Positions 50,228 to 60,743 of a DNA stretch of 64,000 nt are shown piece by piece. The notes beneath the pieces were generated by a model. That model did not search any database. It was not told the origin of the DNA and was given only the letters and a program-made list of their open reading frames with translations. Location of the stretch: the NCBI RefSeq assembly GCF_954871325.1, contig NC_088777.1, positions 13,307,366 to 13,371,365 on the forward strand, in the 5' to 3' direction. A program made the translations under genes and the position numbers. Origin of the DNA: Gordionus sp. m RMFG-2023. Its lineage: Eukaryota; Nematomorpha; Gordioida; Chordodea; Parachordodidae. The first letter of the stretch is position 1. Each line of letters begins with the position of its first letter.

Positions 50228-50434
50228 TCAGAAGTAGCGTTTGGATACGTTGCGGCTCACTGTTGTAGCACAAGGGATGATCTTATTAACATCCAATTTA
50301 CCATATGTTGCCCCTAAGTCGGCAAATCTTTGTAAAATATTTATAAATCCAGGTCCTTGAACTGCTTGAAATGGCCTAAAAAAGATAAAAGAATAATTTA
50401 TTAAATTAAAATACCTAATGTCTCTAGCGCACAA
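50228..50434 (-). CDS. hAT transposase, domain after the BED finger, with a 39-base intron
   Basis: Reading CARDI, then removing 50376-50414 (GTATTT...TTTTTTAG), then RPFQAVQGPGFINILQRFAD and LGATYGKLDVNKIIPCATTV gives the conserved hAT segment (family pattern RPFxxVEGxGFxxLxxxLxxxGAKYGK, then TTVSRNV). Without splicing the same block is open but unlike the family. The rest of the transposase is missing. The 39-base intron is extremely short. Confidence 0.65.
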   Translation of the reverse strand: MCARDIRYFNLINYSFIFFRPFQAVQGPGFINILQRFADLGATYGKLDVNKIIPCATTVSRNVSKRYF

Positions 50435-50765
50435 AATTCGCTATTAGACCAGATTTTATAGTTTTGTTTAATTGAGAATTGTCTTTTTCAAGATATCCAG
50501 TTATTTTTTTATTATCTATCAAATCTTCATAATTTGCAGATGAACATTGATGCCGAAGGAAGAAGGAGGTGCCACTTTTGCTATTATATTTAAAGATGGA
50601 CTCGCAATCATTGCATCGAATCCAATCTAGCTTTTTGTCATTTTCATCAAAAATAATTTTAAATTGTTTCCACATAGACGATTTAAGTTTATTATTATTA
50701 TCTTCATTGTTTTTTATCTTATACAAATTATTTTTTATTTTCTTAGCAATCAATTCTTTATTCAT
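50424..50765 (-). CDS. hAT transposase N-terminus with BED zinc finger
   Basis: ATG at 50763-50765 starts 113 codons. SSMWKQFKIIF (residues about 29-39) and C52-x2-C55 followed by RHQC form a BED-type zinc finger, the DNA-binding module of many hAT transposases. The frame closes at TAG just after LIANFVR, and the next homologous block (50228-50434) is offset by one base, so this copy has a single frameshift between the finger and the following domain. Confidence 0.75.
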   Translation of the reverse strand: MNKELIAKKIKNNLYKIKNNEDNNNKLKSSMWKQFKIIFDENDKKLDWIRCNDCESIFKYNSKSGTSFFLRHQCSSANYEDLIDNKKITGYLEKDNSQLNKTIKSGLIANFVR

Positions 50766-51341
50766 ATTTTAAAGTTAATTTAAAAAATATTATTTTGTTA
50801 AAATTATGTTATAAAAAATAATATTTATATATTATATAAGAAAATAAAAAGGGCAATATAAAGATAAACAATCATTACTAAAATAAAATAACACATGATG
50901 TAATTTCATTATTCCCAAAAAAAGGAAATTTTAATTTTCAATATCTAAAAAATTATATATTTTAAGAAAAATGTTTTATTTCATTACCATAAAAGGAGAT
51001 TTTAATTTGTTTATAGAAAAAAGTTTGTTTTTATTTGTAGAAAAAGTTTTTTTAATTGAAGAAAAAAGTTGATTTATTTTATAAAAAGTTATAAAGGCTT
51101 TTTATTTTTTAAGTTCGTAAGAACAATTTTTTATTAATTAGAATTTTTAATTTTTTTAACCCGCCCGCTCGCCCATTATTTAAATTTCTAAATTTCTTAA
51201 CCCGCCCGCCCACCCGCCCATTGTTAAAAAATTTTTTTAACCCGCCCGCCTGCCCGTTTTTAAAAAATTTTTACCCGCCCGCCCACTTAGATGGGCGGGC
51301 GTGGGCGGGCGGGCAGGAAACCCGACCAATGCAAACCTCTA

Positions 51342-51800
51342 ATCTGGACAATGCAATGACATTCCTGAGATCGGTTAATCTGAACAATGCTAAGGATATT
51401 CTTGATTATTTCTCAATGGAGTATCAAGGGAGGTCGCAGAATACAATTCATAATCCCAGACGTGTAGTTTCAATTTCCTTCGAAAACCTGAAATGTGAAT
51501 CAGAGTACTCTATTTGACGAAGAACGCACGAATAATCAATGTTAAGGATAGAATAATCGTTCTTCTAATCTTGTTGGAAATAAACACCCATCAATCTGGG
51601 TATCTATTTAAAAAAATGAAATGCGAGGTAGCTGCCTATGACACTAAACTTGAACGATGGCGTGTAGGTAAATGAATACCAAGAACTAAATCACGGTTAT
51701 AATAACTAGATTCGGTTAAAGAAACTTTGCGAGAAATACCGTGATGGGATTCGTCTTCCAGATTTTATAAGAGCGATTTCTTTGAATATTCGATGTCAAC
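51342..51800 (+). mobile_element. MULE transposase remnant, right part
   Basis: The frame reads NAMTFLRSVNLNNAKDILDY, then FSMEYQGRSQ, NPRRVVSISFENLK and, after stops, KMKCEVAAYDTKLERWRVG and LPDFIRAISLNIRCQ. This matches the MULE pattern AFxxLxxxxPxxxxxILDYFExTYIGR...RRxPLFxIExWN and the C-terminal Kx2QxxxExKxExxxxG helix. The preceding MULE residues (CGMMDGLAFVPLCDMD) end exactly at 49813. Confidence 0.75.
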
Positions 51801-52461
51801 CTATTTAATTATCTAAATAAAATTTGTATATACATATTAATAATTCACCAATAAAATAAATATATCTTATCACAAAAGTGAAATTTGGTGCTTAATATCT
51901 TAATTGTGGATGGATATTGTATTTATTCTATAGTAAATAATTTTAACGAAGATAAGAAATACATGGGTTATTTTAAGGGGATATTTCTTCCCGGTATACT
52001 CTGAACATCAATTTTATCTTGTTTAAGCATTTTTATGGAGGGTATATGAATAACCTTCAAATAATGAATTAGGACCATTAAAAATTTTAGCTTAAAAATA
52101 AAATTATTATTTTTTGACTTATATTATATAAAACACTAATTTGTTCATACCTTATAAAGATGATTATATGCATTGTAATGCAAATAAAAATATGCCCGCA
52201 TTAGTCTTAAGTAAATTTGATAATATTGAAGAAAAAAATATGGGGGTTCTTTTTCCAGAATTCCTATGAAATGTCTGTCGATCAAAAGGAACGGGATAAA
52301 TAAGAGGACAAAGATATAGGGGTAAGACCTTATATAAATTGAATTAAAAATTGTAAATTATAATTTACCCATTATATTTTTGGTAGATACTGATAAAATA
52401 AAAAAAATAAAATCCTCCTATATGTCAATTTACAAAAAAAACAAATATTTATTTAAAATTA
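51801..52461. other. Intergenic stretch
   Basis: Nothing recognised. Confidence 0.4.
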
Positions 52462-52829
52462 TATATGTTAGTGGCAATAAGTTATTTTTTCAACTTTAAA
52501 TCATGTTTTGAGCATGTTTTTTAAATTTAAAAATCTGATTTTACCGTAAATTTATTCCTGCAAATTTAGAATATCTATCTTATGAATTGTAGATAATTTT
52601 ACCGTTACCTTTTGAGTTATTTATGATTTTTTATAAGAAAAATCTATGGAAAAGCTAATATAAATTATATTAGTTCAAAGGTTCATGGCAAAATCATCTT
52701 AATTCATAGGGTTTCCAAACATGAAGGAATACATTTCTGGTAAAGTCAGATTTTTAAAAAGTTTTCAAAAAATGATTTAAAGTTGAAAAAAACACAATGC
52801 CGGAAAAAACACATTGCCACTAACATATA
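52462..52829. mobile_element. Palindromic MITE, Tc1/mariner-like
   Basis: Terminal 17-base inverted repeats are perfect (52462-52478 and 52813-52829, beginning TATATGTTAGTGGCAAT). Imperfect pairing continues inward for about 100 bases through matching CAACTTTAAATCAT and AAAAATCTGA blocks. The outer TA at each end fits TA target-site duplication, hence the mariner-like call. It is 368 bases and non-coding. Confidence 0.75.
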
Positions 52830-52918
52830 CAAATAATATTATTGTATTTGGAACATTATTTTTAAAAATAAAAATTTAAATTTTTTATTGTAAATAGTGA
52901 GATCCGTGAAGTTGGTAC

Positions 52919-53354
52919 TAGAGATCTGCAATGGACGGGTTTTCAGCCAGAAAGCCCGCCCACTCGTTGTTTTGAAATTTATTTAACCTACCTAACTGCT
53001 CACTTAAATTTTTTTTTAAAAAATTTACCCGCCCGGCCATTTTTATCTATAAATTTTGTTTAACCCGCCCGCCTAATGTTTAAAAATTATTTTAATGGCT
53101 GGTTTGGCTCTTTATTTATTTATTTCAATGTATTTTTAATTAAATATTTAATATACAATATTATGAAATAAAACTATTATTTTTAATAAATTAAAGTCTG
53201 TTTTGCTCATTTCGCCTGAAAAATATCAAAAATTTACTCGCCCTTTACTTTAAAAAAATTTTCAACCCGCCCGCCCAATGTTGAAAATATTTTAAAAAAA
53301 CCGACATGCCCATTAAAAGTATGGGCTGATATGGGCGGGCAATGGAGACCTCTA
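52919..53354. mobile_element. hAT MITE with GC-rich ends
   Basis: The 436-base element starts TAGAGATCTGCAATGGACGGG and ends GGGCAATGGAGACCTCTA, flanked by GTTGGTAC and GTTGGCAC (8 bases, one mismatch). CCCGCCC/GGGCGGG words cluster at both ends. It shares ends with 49814-51341, which may be a longer relative of its source. Confidence 0.88.
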
Positions 53355-53689
53355 GTTGGCACCCACTTTTGAATTGTTAATGGTATATCTAGAACGTTTG
53401 TACCATTTTAAGTTCAATTTGTACCATCATCACCGTTTTGAGATATTCAAAGAACAAATTGAGGCCAACCTCACGGCTGCGCACTAACTATTGAATTTAG
53501 AAATAAAAAATATAGGTCAATATAGACAATGATTTAATTTTATTATTAGTAAATTTATCATTAAATTTAACATCTAACCAAGAAAATAATAACTTTAACA
53601 AATGTTTCTGAGTTTAATAATACAAATAAGATTGAGCTAGGTTAGAAATAGAAGATTGTATAAATTAGAAACCATTAATTATTATCTTT

Positions 53690-53810
53690 CTATAAAGGAT
53701 TTTTTAAAATATAATTCTGGAATACTTTCTCATCAGCTCCAGCGTAAAGGCTATTTAGTTTTGGCACAATGTTATCTAGTTCAAAACTGCAAAGGTTTAA
53801 TGATAAATAT
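53690..53810 (-). CDS. Possible terminal exon of an unrecognised gene
   Basis: After acceptor AATTTTTCAG the minus strand reads YLSLNLCSFELDNIVPKL, NSLYAGADEKVFQNYILK, NPL and a TAG at 53690-53692. The composition is protein-like. A 36-base exon at 54018-54053 (VGKFLKKKNLD) joins in phase, but anything before it would need an 18-base exon, so the upstream model is doubtful. Confidence 0.35.
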
Positions 53811-54489
53811 CTGAAAAATTAATTATTTAAAAAATAATTTTATTTAAGAAAATAAAAACTAAAATATTTTTATATAAAAATTTCAAATTAATTAATCTTT
53901 TTTTCTAATTATATACTTATGTTATGTTCTTCACATTATTTTATATTAAAATAATTTTAATTTAATAGGTAATGATCATTTTAAAAATAATCAAGTATCT
54001 TATATCCTTTCTTTTACAAATCTAGATTCTTTTTTTTGAGAAACTTTCCAACTCTGAAACTTGATTGACAAATTCAATTTATTATTGATTAATTTGCCAA
54101 CTAAACCGGGTTTCAATTTTTATCCTGAAATATAAACCGAATTCCTTATTTAATCTAAGCCATGACAGAAATTTTTCGACTATTGTTATAAGATGTGCGA
54201 TCGATAAATAAAACTATACTATAAATATATTTCCGACGTCATATATACACCTTTTTTAAGTCTAAGGTTAACTCGATATATATAGCTTTGTAGAAATCAA
54301 TCAATCAAATAACATAAATTTTGTTTTATCTTTATAAGAATTTCAAATTTTCGAAAATTAGCATTTTATTTTAAGAGCTGACCTTTACCCGTTTGAAATA
54401 TATCTAAACTATATAACATCAGGCCTTGGCCAATATTTAAATTTCTTTTATAATAAATAAGTTTAAAATAATTTTAGATAATAGGATAC
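53811..54489. other. Intergenic or intronic DNA
   Basis: It contains only the doubtful 36-base exon mentioned for 53690-53810. Confidence 0.35.
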
Positions 54490-54599
54490 CAGGGCCGTAG
54501 CCAAAAATTTTCAGCTGGGGGGCGGCCAACTGTTTATTTAGGGGATAGGGGCATTTTTTGTTTAATATTAAAATACAACAAATAAATAAAAAATGAATA

Positions 54600-54847
54600 T
54601 TAACATAAATATTTATTTTTATAATCAAAACTAACTATATTTAAAATTTATAAATGTTGATTTTTATATATTATTTACTATACAATTACATTATAAGCAA
54701 AAAATAAAACAAATTTGTTACTAAATTTTTTTATAAAAAGTAGCTAAAATTACTTTAAAAAAATAGTAGCTAATAGCGCGCTACCTTTTTTAATGGTTAT
54801 CGATAGTGGTAGCGCGCTACTTTTAAAAGTAGTGTTTAACAACTCTG
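54600..54847 (+). mobile_element. Truncated right end of the 47038-type hAT
   Basis: It matches 47995-48221 closely (TATAAATGTTGATTTTTATA, TTATAAGCAAAAAATAAAAC, AAAAAGTAGCT) and ends AACAACTCTG at 54838-54847. The left half is missing, probably deleted. Confidence 0.75.
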
Positions 54848-55071
54848 ATTCACGGCTAATTTGTTGGTATACCAAAATTGTGGTTCTCTCAGTATCCTTA
54901 TATATATTAATATTTTTATCATGCCATAATGTTATTGAAATGAGCTTTCATGTTTTAGCAACCCTTTCTTTGCAGCTAACGCATTTTTCCAATTACTGAA
55001 TCCTCCAAATTCATCATTTGTGTGACTAATGAGTGATTGGATATTTTATAACTAATATTTTTATATGTAGG

Positions 55072-55906
55072 CAGGGATCCAAACCGAACCTGAACCGAAC
55101 CGGTATTTTTTAAAACTGAACCTAAACCGCTAAAAAAATTCTAGCCGAACCTGAACCGAACCACTATAATGTCTCTGAACCGGTTCGAGCCTCATGATTT
55201 TATGCTTATAAAACATGTAAATTATTATTAGTATATTGAAAAAATTTCAATTACATTCAAATTATTTTAAAGATTATCATCAATCACATTTGATTGATAA
55301 GTGTTGGACATAATTTTTATAAACTTTAGTATATTATCATTTTACAACATTTTTTAAAATATTTTAAGCTTGTAAATTATAATGCTTAGAGAAAAATTAA
55401 ATCCAAAATATTATTATAAATGACACATCAAATCTGATATCATATTGGCAGTGCCGGCTACCCAAGACAGTGTGGAAAGATGCTTTTCAACAATTAAATT
55501 TATACTATCTCCTCATAGTGTAATTTGAGTGAGACGAATTTTGAAATTATATTAATTGTGCGGCTTAATAAAAAAATTTAAGTAAAAAAAAGTAAAATAT
55601 TGTTCATATTAAAATTAATCATTGATATATATTCTTATTTTTATATTTATAAATTAAATATTATTTTTTAATGTGCAATTAATAAAAATGAAGGTTTTAT
55701 ACATGTGTTTTTTTAATTAATCATAAAATAAAAAAAATATTTTTCCTATACATAATTCGAATGTAGGTTTGGATACAAAAATGTTCAAACCGGTTCTTAG
55801 AGGTTCGAACCGAACCGATATTTTAATTTTTTACGAACCGAACCTGAACCGTTATTTTTATTCAAACCTGAACCCGAACCGATATTCGTTTCGGTTTGGA
55901 TCCCTG
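55072..55906 (+). mobile_element. hAT element, CAGGGATCCAAACC family
   Basis: The ends CAGGGATCCAAACCGAAC and GTTTCGGTTTGGATCCCTG are near-perfect inverses, and TGTAGG directly abuts both sides (55066-55071 and 55907-55912). Repeated GAACCGAACC words fill both ends. At about 55445-55530 the plus strand reads LAVPATQDSVERCFSTIKFI, the hAT dimerisation domain. Only this C-terminal piece survives, so the element is internally deleted. Confidence 0.82.
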
Positions 55907-56334
55907 TGTAGGTACTTGTTTATTAATTTGTATAAATTGATTTTTTATAAAAATTTTATTGTATTTTCATTTAGATTTAATTGTTGGTAGTAAAATTTAA
56001 TAACTAATATTTTTGTTTAAATTTGGGAAAAATTTTTGGTATATATTTTTGGGGGCAAATTTTTCAAGGGGCCAGGTTTAGGGGACAAATTTTTTTTTTT
56101 TGGGGGGGGGGAGCTGGCTATCCCAGGAGTAGGATAGTTACCCAATGAATAATGTAGCACTGATTAAAGTTTTAAACACGATAATATATTTTATTAATCA
56201 AATTAATAATAAATATAGATATAAATTATACAAAGTTAATAAATTCCGTCCATAATATGTCTAGTGGCTAACCCAGGTAGCCTGCTGAAAGCCATGAACC
56301 ATGATTGTCATAAATTCTCTAAAAGTCAAGGTTA

Positions 56335-56434
56335 CTAAACGCGTTCGGTTACCGCTTCTATATCATCCCACCGGCGCTTCATTAGCTCCAAATGTTTTTC
56401 ACTAAACATTTTTGAGATTTCAGAATTTTTGGAT
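56335..56434 (-). CDS. NOM1: NOM1, last exon (C-terminus)
   Basis: It reads SKNSEISKMFSEKHLELMK, RRWDDIEAVTERV and a TAG at 56335-56337. The acceptor TTAACCGCAG at 56435 and donor GAA|GTTAGT at 56512 define a 78-base intron with no in-frame stop, so reading straight through from 56778 is also possible and would add 26 residues. KMFSEK occurs both here and in the preceding exon. Confidence 0.75.
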
Positions 56435-56512
56435 CTGCGGTTAAATGATATAATGTCATAAATTAATATAATATAAATCATATTAGGACAATATTTGTTT
56501 AAGATAACTAAC

Positions 56513-56778
56513 TTCAATTGATTATCATTCAATTTTTCACTAAACATTTTTGGAAGTTGACAATCATCCTTCGATTCATCGCCACCATCTAATAAGAAAT
56601 GAACAAAAAGTCTCAAGGCCTCATAAACATATCTATATTTGGGGAAGGTGCAGAGGTCCGAAAAAAGTTTTACAACAACTGAGTGAGGCTGATTGATGTG
56701 ATCGATGGTCAAGAGTTGGAATAGAAGCAGGCGCAGGAAGGTACGAGAATTAGAGGCTAGGTTTAGAAAATCGAATTT
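56513..56778 (-). CDS. NOM1: NOM1, exon after the MA3 domain
   Basis: After acceptor TTTTTTTTATCAG it reads KFDFLNLASNSRTFLRLLLF, QLLTIDHINQPHSVVVKLFS and YEALRLFVHFLLDGGDESKD. This follows the human NOM1 segment VVEFSELDKPRVHFLRKVLS and the later EGLKLFISHFLL. The exon is 88 codons plus two bases, entered in phase 0 from 56884. Confidence 0.9.
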
Positions 56779-56883
56779 CTGATAAAAAAAAATATACCAA
56801 ATAAATTTATTAAGAAACTTAAGAAAAGTTAAAGGAATAAAAAAAAGAAAAACGTTTATAATAATTTTTAAGATAATAATCAC

Positions 56884-57015
56884 CTTTAAAAATATCAAAG
56901 AGATTGCGTTATTTATTAGGAGATCGTAGGAAAAGAGACTAAAATTATGAATCTGACGTAATTTCAGAGTTTCTAAAGTTGATATTTTGTCCCAAATGGC
57001 GAATTCGCACATTCT
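56884..57015 (-). CDS. NOM1: NOM1, exon with the FxIWDK motif
   Basis: RMCEFAIWDKISTLETLKLR, then a helix ending NNAISLIFLK. FAIWDK corresponds to FSIWDKF of human NOM1. The acceptor is TTATTTAG|AGAATG and the donor AAAG|GTGATT, phase 0 at both ends (44 codons). The following intron is 105 bases. Confidence 0.93.
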
Positions 57016-57571
57016 CTAAATAATAAATAAAAATATTTAATTTGTAAATTCTCATATTAAAGGAATGGGGAGATGTTCGCATTTTATTGTTATTTAAGTC
57101 GTCAGATTTATTTTCTACATGGCACTTTTGGACTATTTAAATTTTATAATCAAACATTTAATATTTAAGCATCTTTCTATTTAGAAAAAAATAAATAAAA
57201 GGATTTCATTGTTGTGGTGAGACGGGGGCGTCACCACTTCTAAAATTGCTGTTTTGTAAATATCATAAAATTAGCGCCTATACATCTAACATTCTCTGTA
57301 CAACACCTCAATACCATATAATATATCACTATAAACAATAATGTGAAAAAAAATAAGTGTATATTTTAAATAATGACTATAATTCAAAATTTTAATTAAA
57401 AAAAGAAATACCAAAATTATTTTTTAAAAAAATGCCTGCAATAAGTGGCCCTAAATACCTCCAAAATTAAATGTATGGCGCATTCCCATTAGCAAAATTC
57501 TGACAACGTCTATGAAGAAATTAAAGGAGACAAAAAATAAGGATATGAAAATCATTTTATAAATAATTTAC

Positions 57572-57696
57572 GCGAAAATCTCGACTGTCGGCGCAAAGTC
57601 GAATTACTAGCATTGAATAAAATGGATTGTAGCTTTTTTCGGCCAAACAGCAGTGCAAAGATATACTGGCCACGACTCGCTCCATATTTGTGTTTC
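57572..57696 (-). CDS. NOM1: NOM1, MA3 domain exon
   Basis: It reads NTNMERVVASISLHCCLAEK, SYNPFYSMLVIRLCADSRDF. CCLAEKSYNPFY corresponds to CCLQEKTYNPFY of human NOM1 and aligns without gaps when spliced to ACTC|GTGGGG at 58339. The donor is CGC|GTAAAT. MA3 domains bind eIF4A-type helicases; in NOM1 and yeast Sgd1 the partner is the nucleolar helicase eIF4A3/Fal1 (family knowledge). Confidence 0.92.
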
Positions 57697-58338
57697 CTTC
57701 ACGTGCATCAAATATTTTTCATTACACTCAAAACTTGCATATAATTATTGACGGGGTTTAAGTGTTGTGGGTTAACACTTGAATGGTATACTGGGGAATA
57801 GTAACCACCCAGAGTTTTAAATTTTAACTAAACTCTGTCAATAACTTGGTTATTACATTAACCTTGTTTATGGTGAACTAAGTTTCTGCAAAGAATTATG
57901 CATTTTTATCATATAATTTTAAAGATATAAACATTTTTGGAGGCAAAGAAGCACATTATAAAACTCTTATAATTAAAAAAAAAAGAATATATAAGGTTGA
58001 TTCCTTATTTATTTATTTTTCATTTTTGGAGGTTTGGTTTGTCCGAGAAAAAAATCGACCCGGTAGATGAAGAATTTAGTATTTTTTGGCACTACCCAAT
58101 TAAGACTGCAAGTTATCTAGCAAGATATATTTTTCAATATGGCTATTTATGATCAGTTATCGTTTAGTTTAATAATAATTTTATACATTATTGTTACTCA
58201 TCTAATCATTTTTTTTAAAGTATTCAATCAATTTCATTTATTTGTAACAAGCTTACTTATTTATATTTTAAATGAAGGGGGAGTTAATTTTAAATTTACA
58301 ACTTTTTCGTGACATGCTGCTCCCCACAAATCCCCCAC

Positions 58339-58724
58339 GAGTACAGAGGGCGTATGCCTTGGCATATGCGTCGTTTAAATCACGCGAAGACATTATAGCG
58401 GCAAAAGCAGATTTTTGATCGCTTCCATTTATGCGCATGCGGGTAGCTAATATCGTTAAGGGGTCATTGGCATCAAAAATATTATTTTTATTGTCATTGG
58501 TGTGGGCATTGTTTGAGTTGATATTCTGGCTATGATCCATCATGTCATTTCCAAGAGGGCGCATTTTATTAATAAGTGAATGATTGTTTTCTTTTGGGGG
58601 TTGTAAGGAATCAGTGAGAGTTGAATGACCCACGATAAACCATTTTCCGGGAGCTTGAGGTGCTACTAAATCCAGGTAAGAGGGGTCAAATGGAACGAAT
58701 GATTCCGAATTGGAGTTTGGTAAG
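58339..58724 (-). CDS. NOM1: NOM1, linker and start of the MA3 domain
   Basis: It opens LPNSNSESFVPFDPSYLDLV then APGKWFIVGHS (human NOM1 GRWWIVGS), crosses an asparagine-rich insert, and ends LATRMRINGSDQKSAFAAIM, SSRDLNDAYAKAYALCT, the first helices of MA3 (human LARKQRMNTDIRRNIFCTIM, TSEDFLDAF). The donor ACTC|GTGGGG is weak in sequence but is the only one that keeps phase and alignment. Reading on past it gives a spurious tail to 58268. Confidence 0.92.
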
Positions 58725-59901
58725 CTTTTTTTAAATTTTAAAGTTTGGTAATTAAATAAATGTGAGATATTTATGATAAAGTATCTTTCTTAATATGTCA
58801 AAAGAGGGGTCTGATCAAATTGACAGAAATAATCTCAGAGTGTTTTAACCGCCAAATTTGGTATTAAATTATTGGAGGATATTTATTTCTAATATTTCCT
58901 AAATACTTTAGCCCATTAAATTTATCACCCAACTCACCTATTCCAAGTTATACTCCAAAGCGATTTAGCTCATTAACCTGCCTCTATGGAAAGTGGCGGT
59001 TAAATTTTTTGCTAAACTAATTTCCTAAGCATCTTAATCAAAGCACTGCTGATAAATCTCTCCCCATACAAACCTTCTTTTTTTACTTAACAATTTCTTT
59101 AACATAGTACATTACCTTGGACCATGTTATGAGATCATTAACCATTTTTAAAAACAATAATCTTCTGGGCTCAAAATTAAAGATATACATGAATCGATCA
59201 TAAACCTAAAATTTCGAAATCGGATTAGTTTCTAATATATTTGTTAAATTTTAGATATCACTTCATCCAACCTTTCCCTCCGTTAAATCCTCTCCCTACA
59301 CTCATTATTGATGACTTAACCCTAGCCTTCCACATCCGGGACAAAACGTCCCTATTTAGACACAATTCCAATGCACAAAAAACCTGTTGAGCGTTTTATT
59401 GATTATATACTTATAGAGGGTCAAAAGCTAAAATGTGATACTCCCTAGACACCCTCTCTCAGTAGAACATGAAAATTATTTGTTTTAGTGATAAAGTCGT
59501 CCAACTGTTTAACACACACCACTATAAAGCTAGTAGATTTCAATGATAGTTTCAAAATACTAGATATTACCTTATTAGCTTCAACTAAATGACCTCTCGC
59601 ATAGAATTACACTTGCATCAATGACTAAATATATTATTTCCATCCTTCCTTAATTCTCTCGATATAACCACATTTTCTTCCATCTTACCCTCCCCTCTAA
59701 TATAGTTTCCTTTCCTTAAGGGAAGCACTGTCTATCACTTATTTTGTGATTTTATGCAATGCTTTGATAATATTTCTCCTTCTTTTTATTTAATAAACAA
59801 CATTTATATTTTGCTATTTTTCTATAAATCATTACCATCATAAATGCGAATCCCTATAGTATATTTTTAAAAAAGTTTGATATTTTAATTCCTATTTATA
59901 C
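58725..59901 (-). other. NOM1 intron, 1177 bases
   Basis: It runs from donor AGAGG|GTATAA to acceptor AAAAAAAG|CTTACC, phase 2. This is the longest intron placed in NOM1. I see no element in it. Confidence 0.8.
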
Positions 59902-60007
59902 CCTCTAAGCGTAGTCGAATAACGTTGAACGAGATCGAGAGAAAATTCCGGGATTTTTTTGAAATTATTATTTTTGAGAGCTAGAAGGATGGAAAGCATG
60001 TATTGAA
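59902..60007 (-). CDS. NOM1: NOM1, end of the MIF4G domain
   Basis: It reads QYMLSILLALKNNNFKKIPE, FSLDLVQRYSTTLR, matching human RFMLETMLALKNNDMRKIPG. The acceptor CCAGAG|TTCAAT and donor GG|GTATAA keep phase with both neighbours. No ATG-initiated open frame marks this exon; it was found by homology. Confidence 0.92.
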
Positions 60008-60382
60008 CTCTGGAATCCATAGTTAATTCATCTTTTGTGATTCATTATTATTGTATATATAAAAATATTACATTCTTATAATAATATTCCTGTAAAGTAA
60101 CGAAATGTCACTTGAAGAGCAGACTTTTTTTATTCACTCAAAACCGTGGCTGCCTGAACATTTTTAAAAGAAAAGTGGAAGTTCATTCGATTCTACCCTA
60201 CCCCTTTATTCTACTTTCTCCCTTTCCATCATTCCTTGTTTCCTATTATTTCATTCAAATATTTTCATGACATAATTTTAATTTTTTCATCATTTTATGA
60301 AAAACTAGATTTCAAATATAAGTAATTTGTAGTCCACATTATTAATATATATACCCCCTTAAATTAAAAAAAAACTTATCAC

Positions 60383-60569
60383 CAGTAATTTCTTTCTGAT
60401 TAATCTTAGTCTGTACAGATTGAATGCAATGTTTCATCTTTGAGGGATCTTGTTTTCTCAACCCCTGGCCGCACATCTTGAAGATGTGGATCAATAATTC
60501 TAAGTCGAGTGTTTTAAAACTCTCCACGCATCGAAGTACGATGTCGTAAGGTAGTTTAGAGAGGCTAAG
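60383..60569 (-). CDS. NOM1: NOM1, MIF4G domain exon
   Basis: LSLSKLPYDIVLRCVESFK, TLDLELLIHIFKMCGQGLRK, QDPSKMKHCIQSVQTKINQ. The GxxLRKxDPxxxK block corresponds to VGFSLRKDDALSLKELI of human NOM1. The acceptor is CATTAAAG|CTTAGC and the donor ACTG|GTGATA. NOM1/Sgd1 acts in 18S rRNA and 40S subunit maturation in the nucleolus (family knowledge). Confidence 0.93.
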
Positions 60570-60743
60570 CTTTAATGAGAAAAAAAAAGACAAATATTGA
60601 AAAAATATCATAATTTTGTTGTTTTTCTTTCCTTTTTTTCTTTATTCCTACTTTCTTTCTAGCCTTTCTCTTTCTTTTTTTCCTTTCCGTTAACTATCTT
60701 TATTAATATTTAGAATGGAAAGTAATATTTATTCTCTGATTAC

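Larger units (their letters stand above)
49814..51341 (-). mobile_element. hAT transposon inserted into the MULE remnant
   Basis: The 1528-base element starts TAGAGGTCTGCATTGGGCGGG and ends CGACCAATGCAAACCTCTA, with ATATGGAC (49806-49813) and ATCTGGAC (51342-51349) as an 8-base duplication with one mismatch. Dense CCCGCCCGCC words fill both ends. It carries only an N-terminal transposase part (next two entries), so it is internally deleted. Removing it restores register in the MULE reading on either side. Confidence 0.9.
54490..56129. mobile_element. hAT-type element with nested hAT pieces
   Basis: The left end CAGGGCCGTAGCC and right end GGCTATCCCAGGAG are rough inverses. TAGGATAC (54482-54489) and TAGGATAG (56130-56137) form an 8-base duplication with one mismatch. 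GGGGGC words near both ends are typical of this family. Inside are a truncated hAT right end (about 54600-54847) and a separate hAT element (55072-55906). No transposase of its own is visible. Confidence 0.65.
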
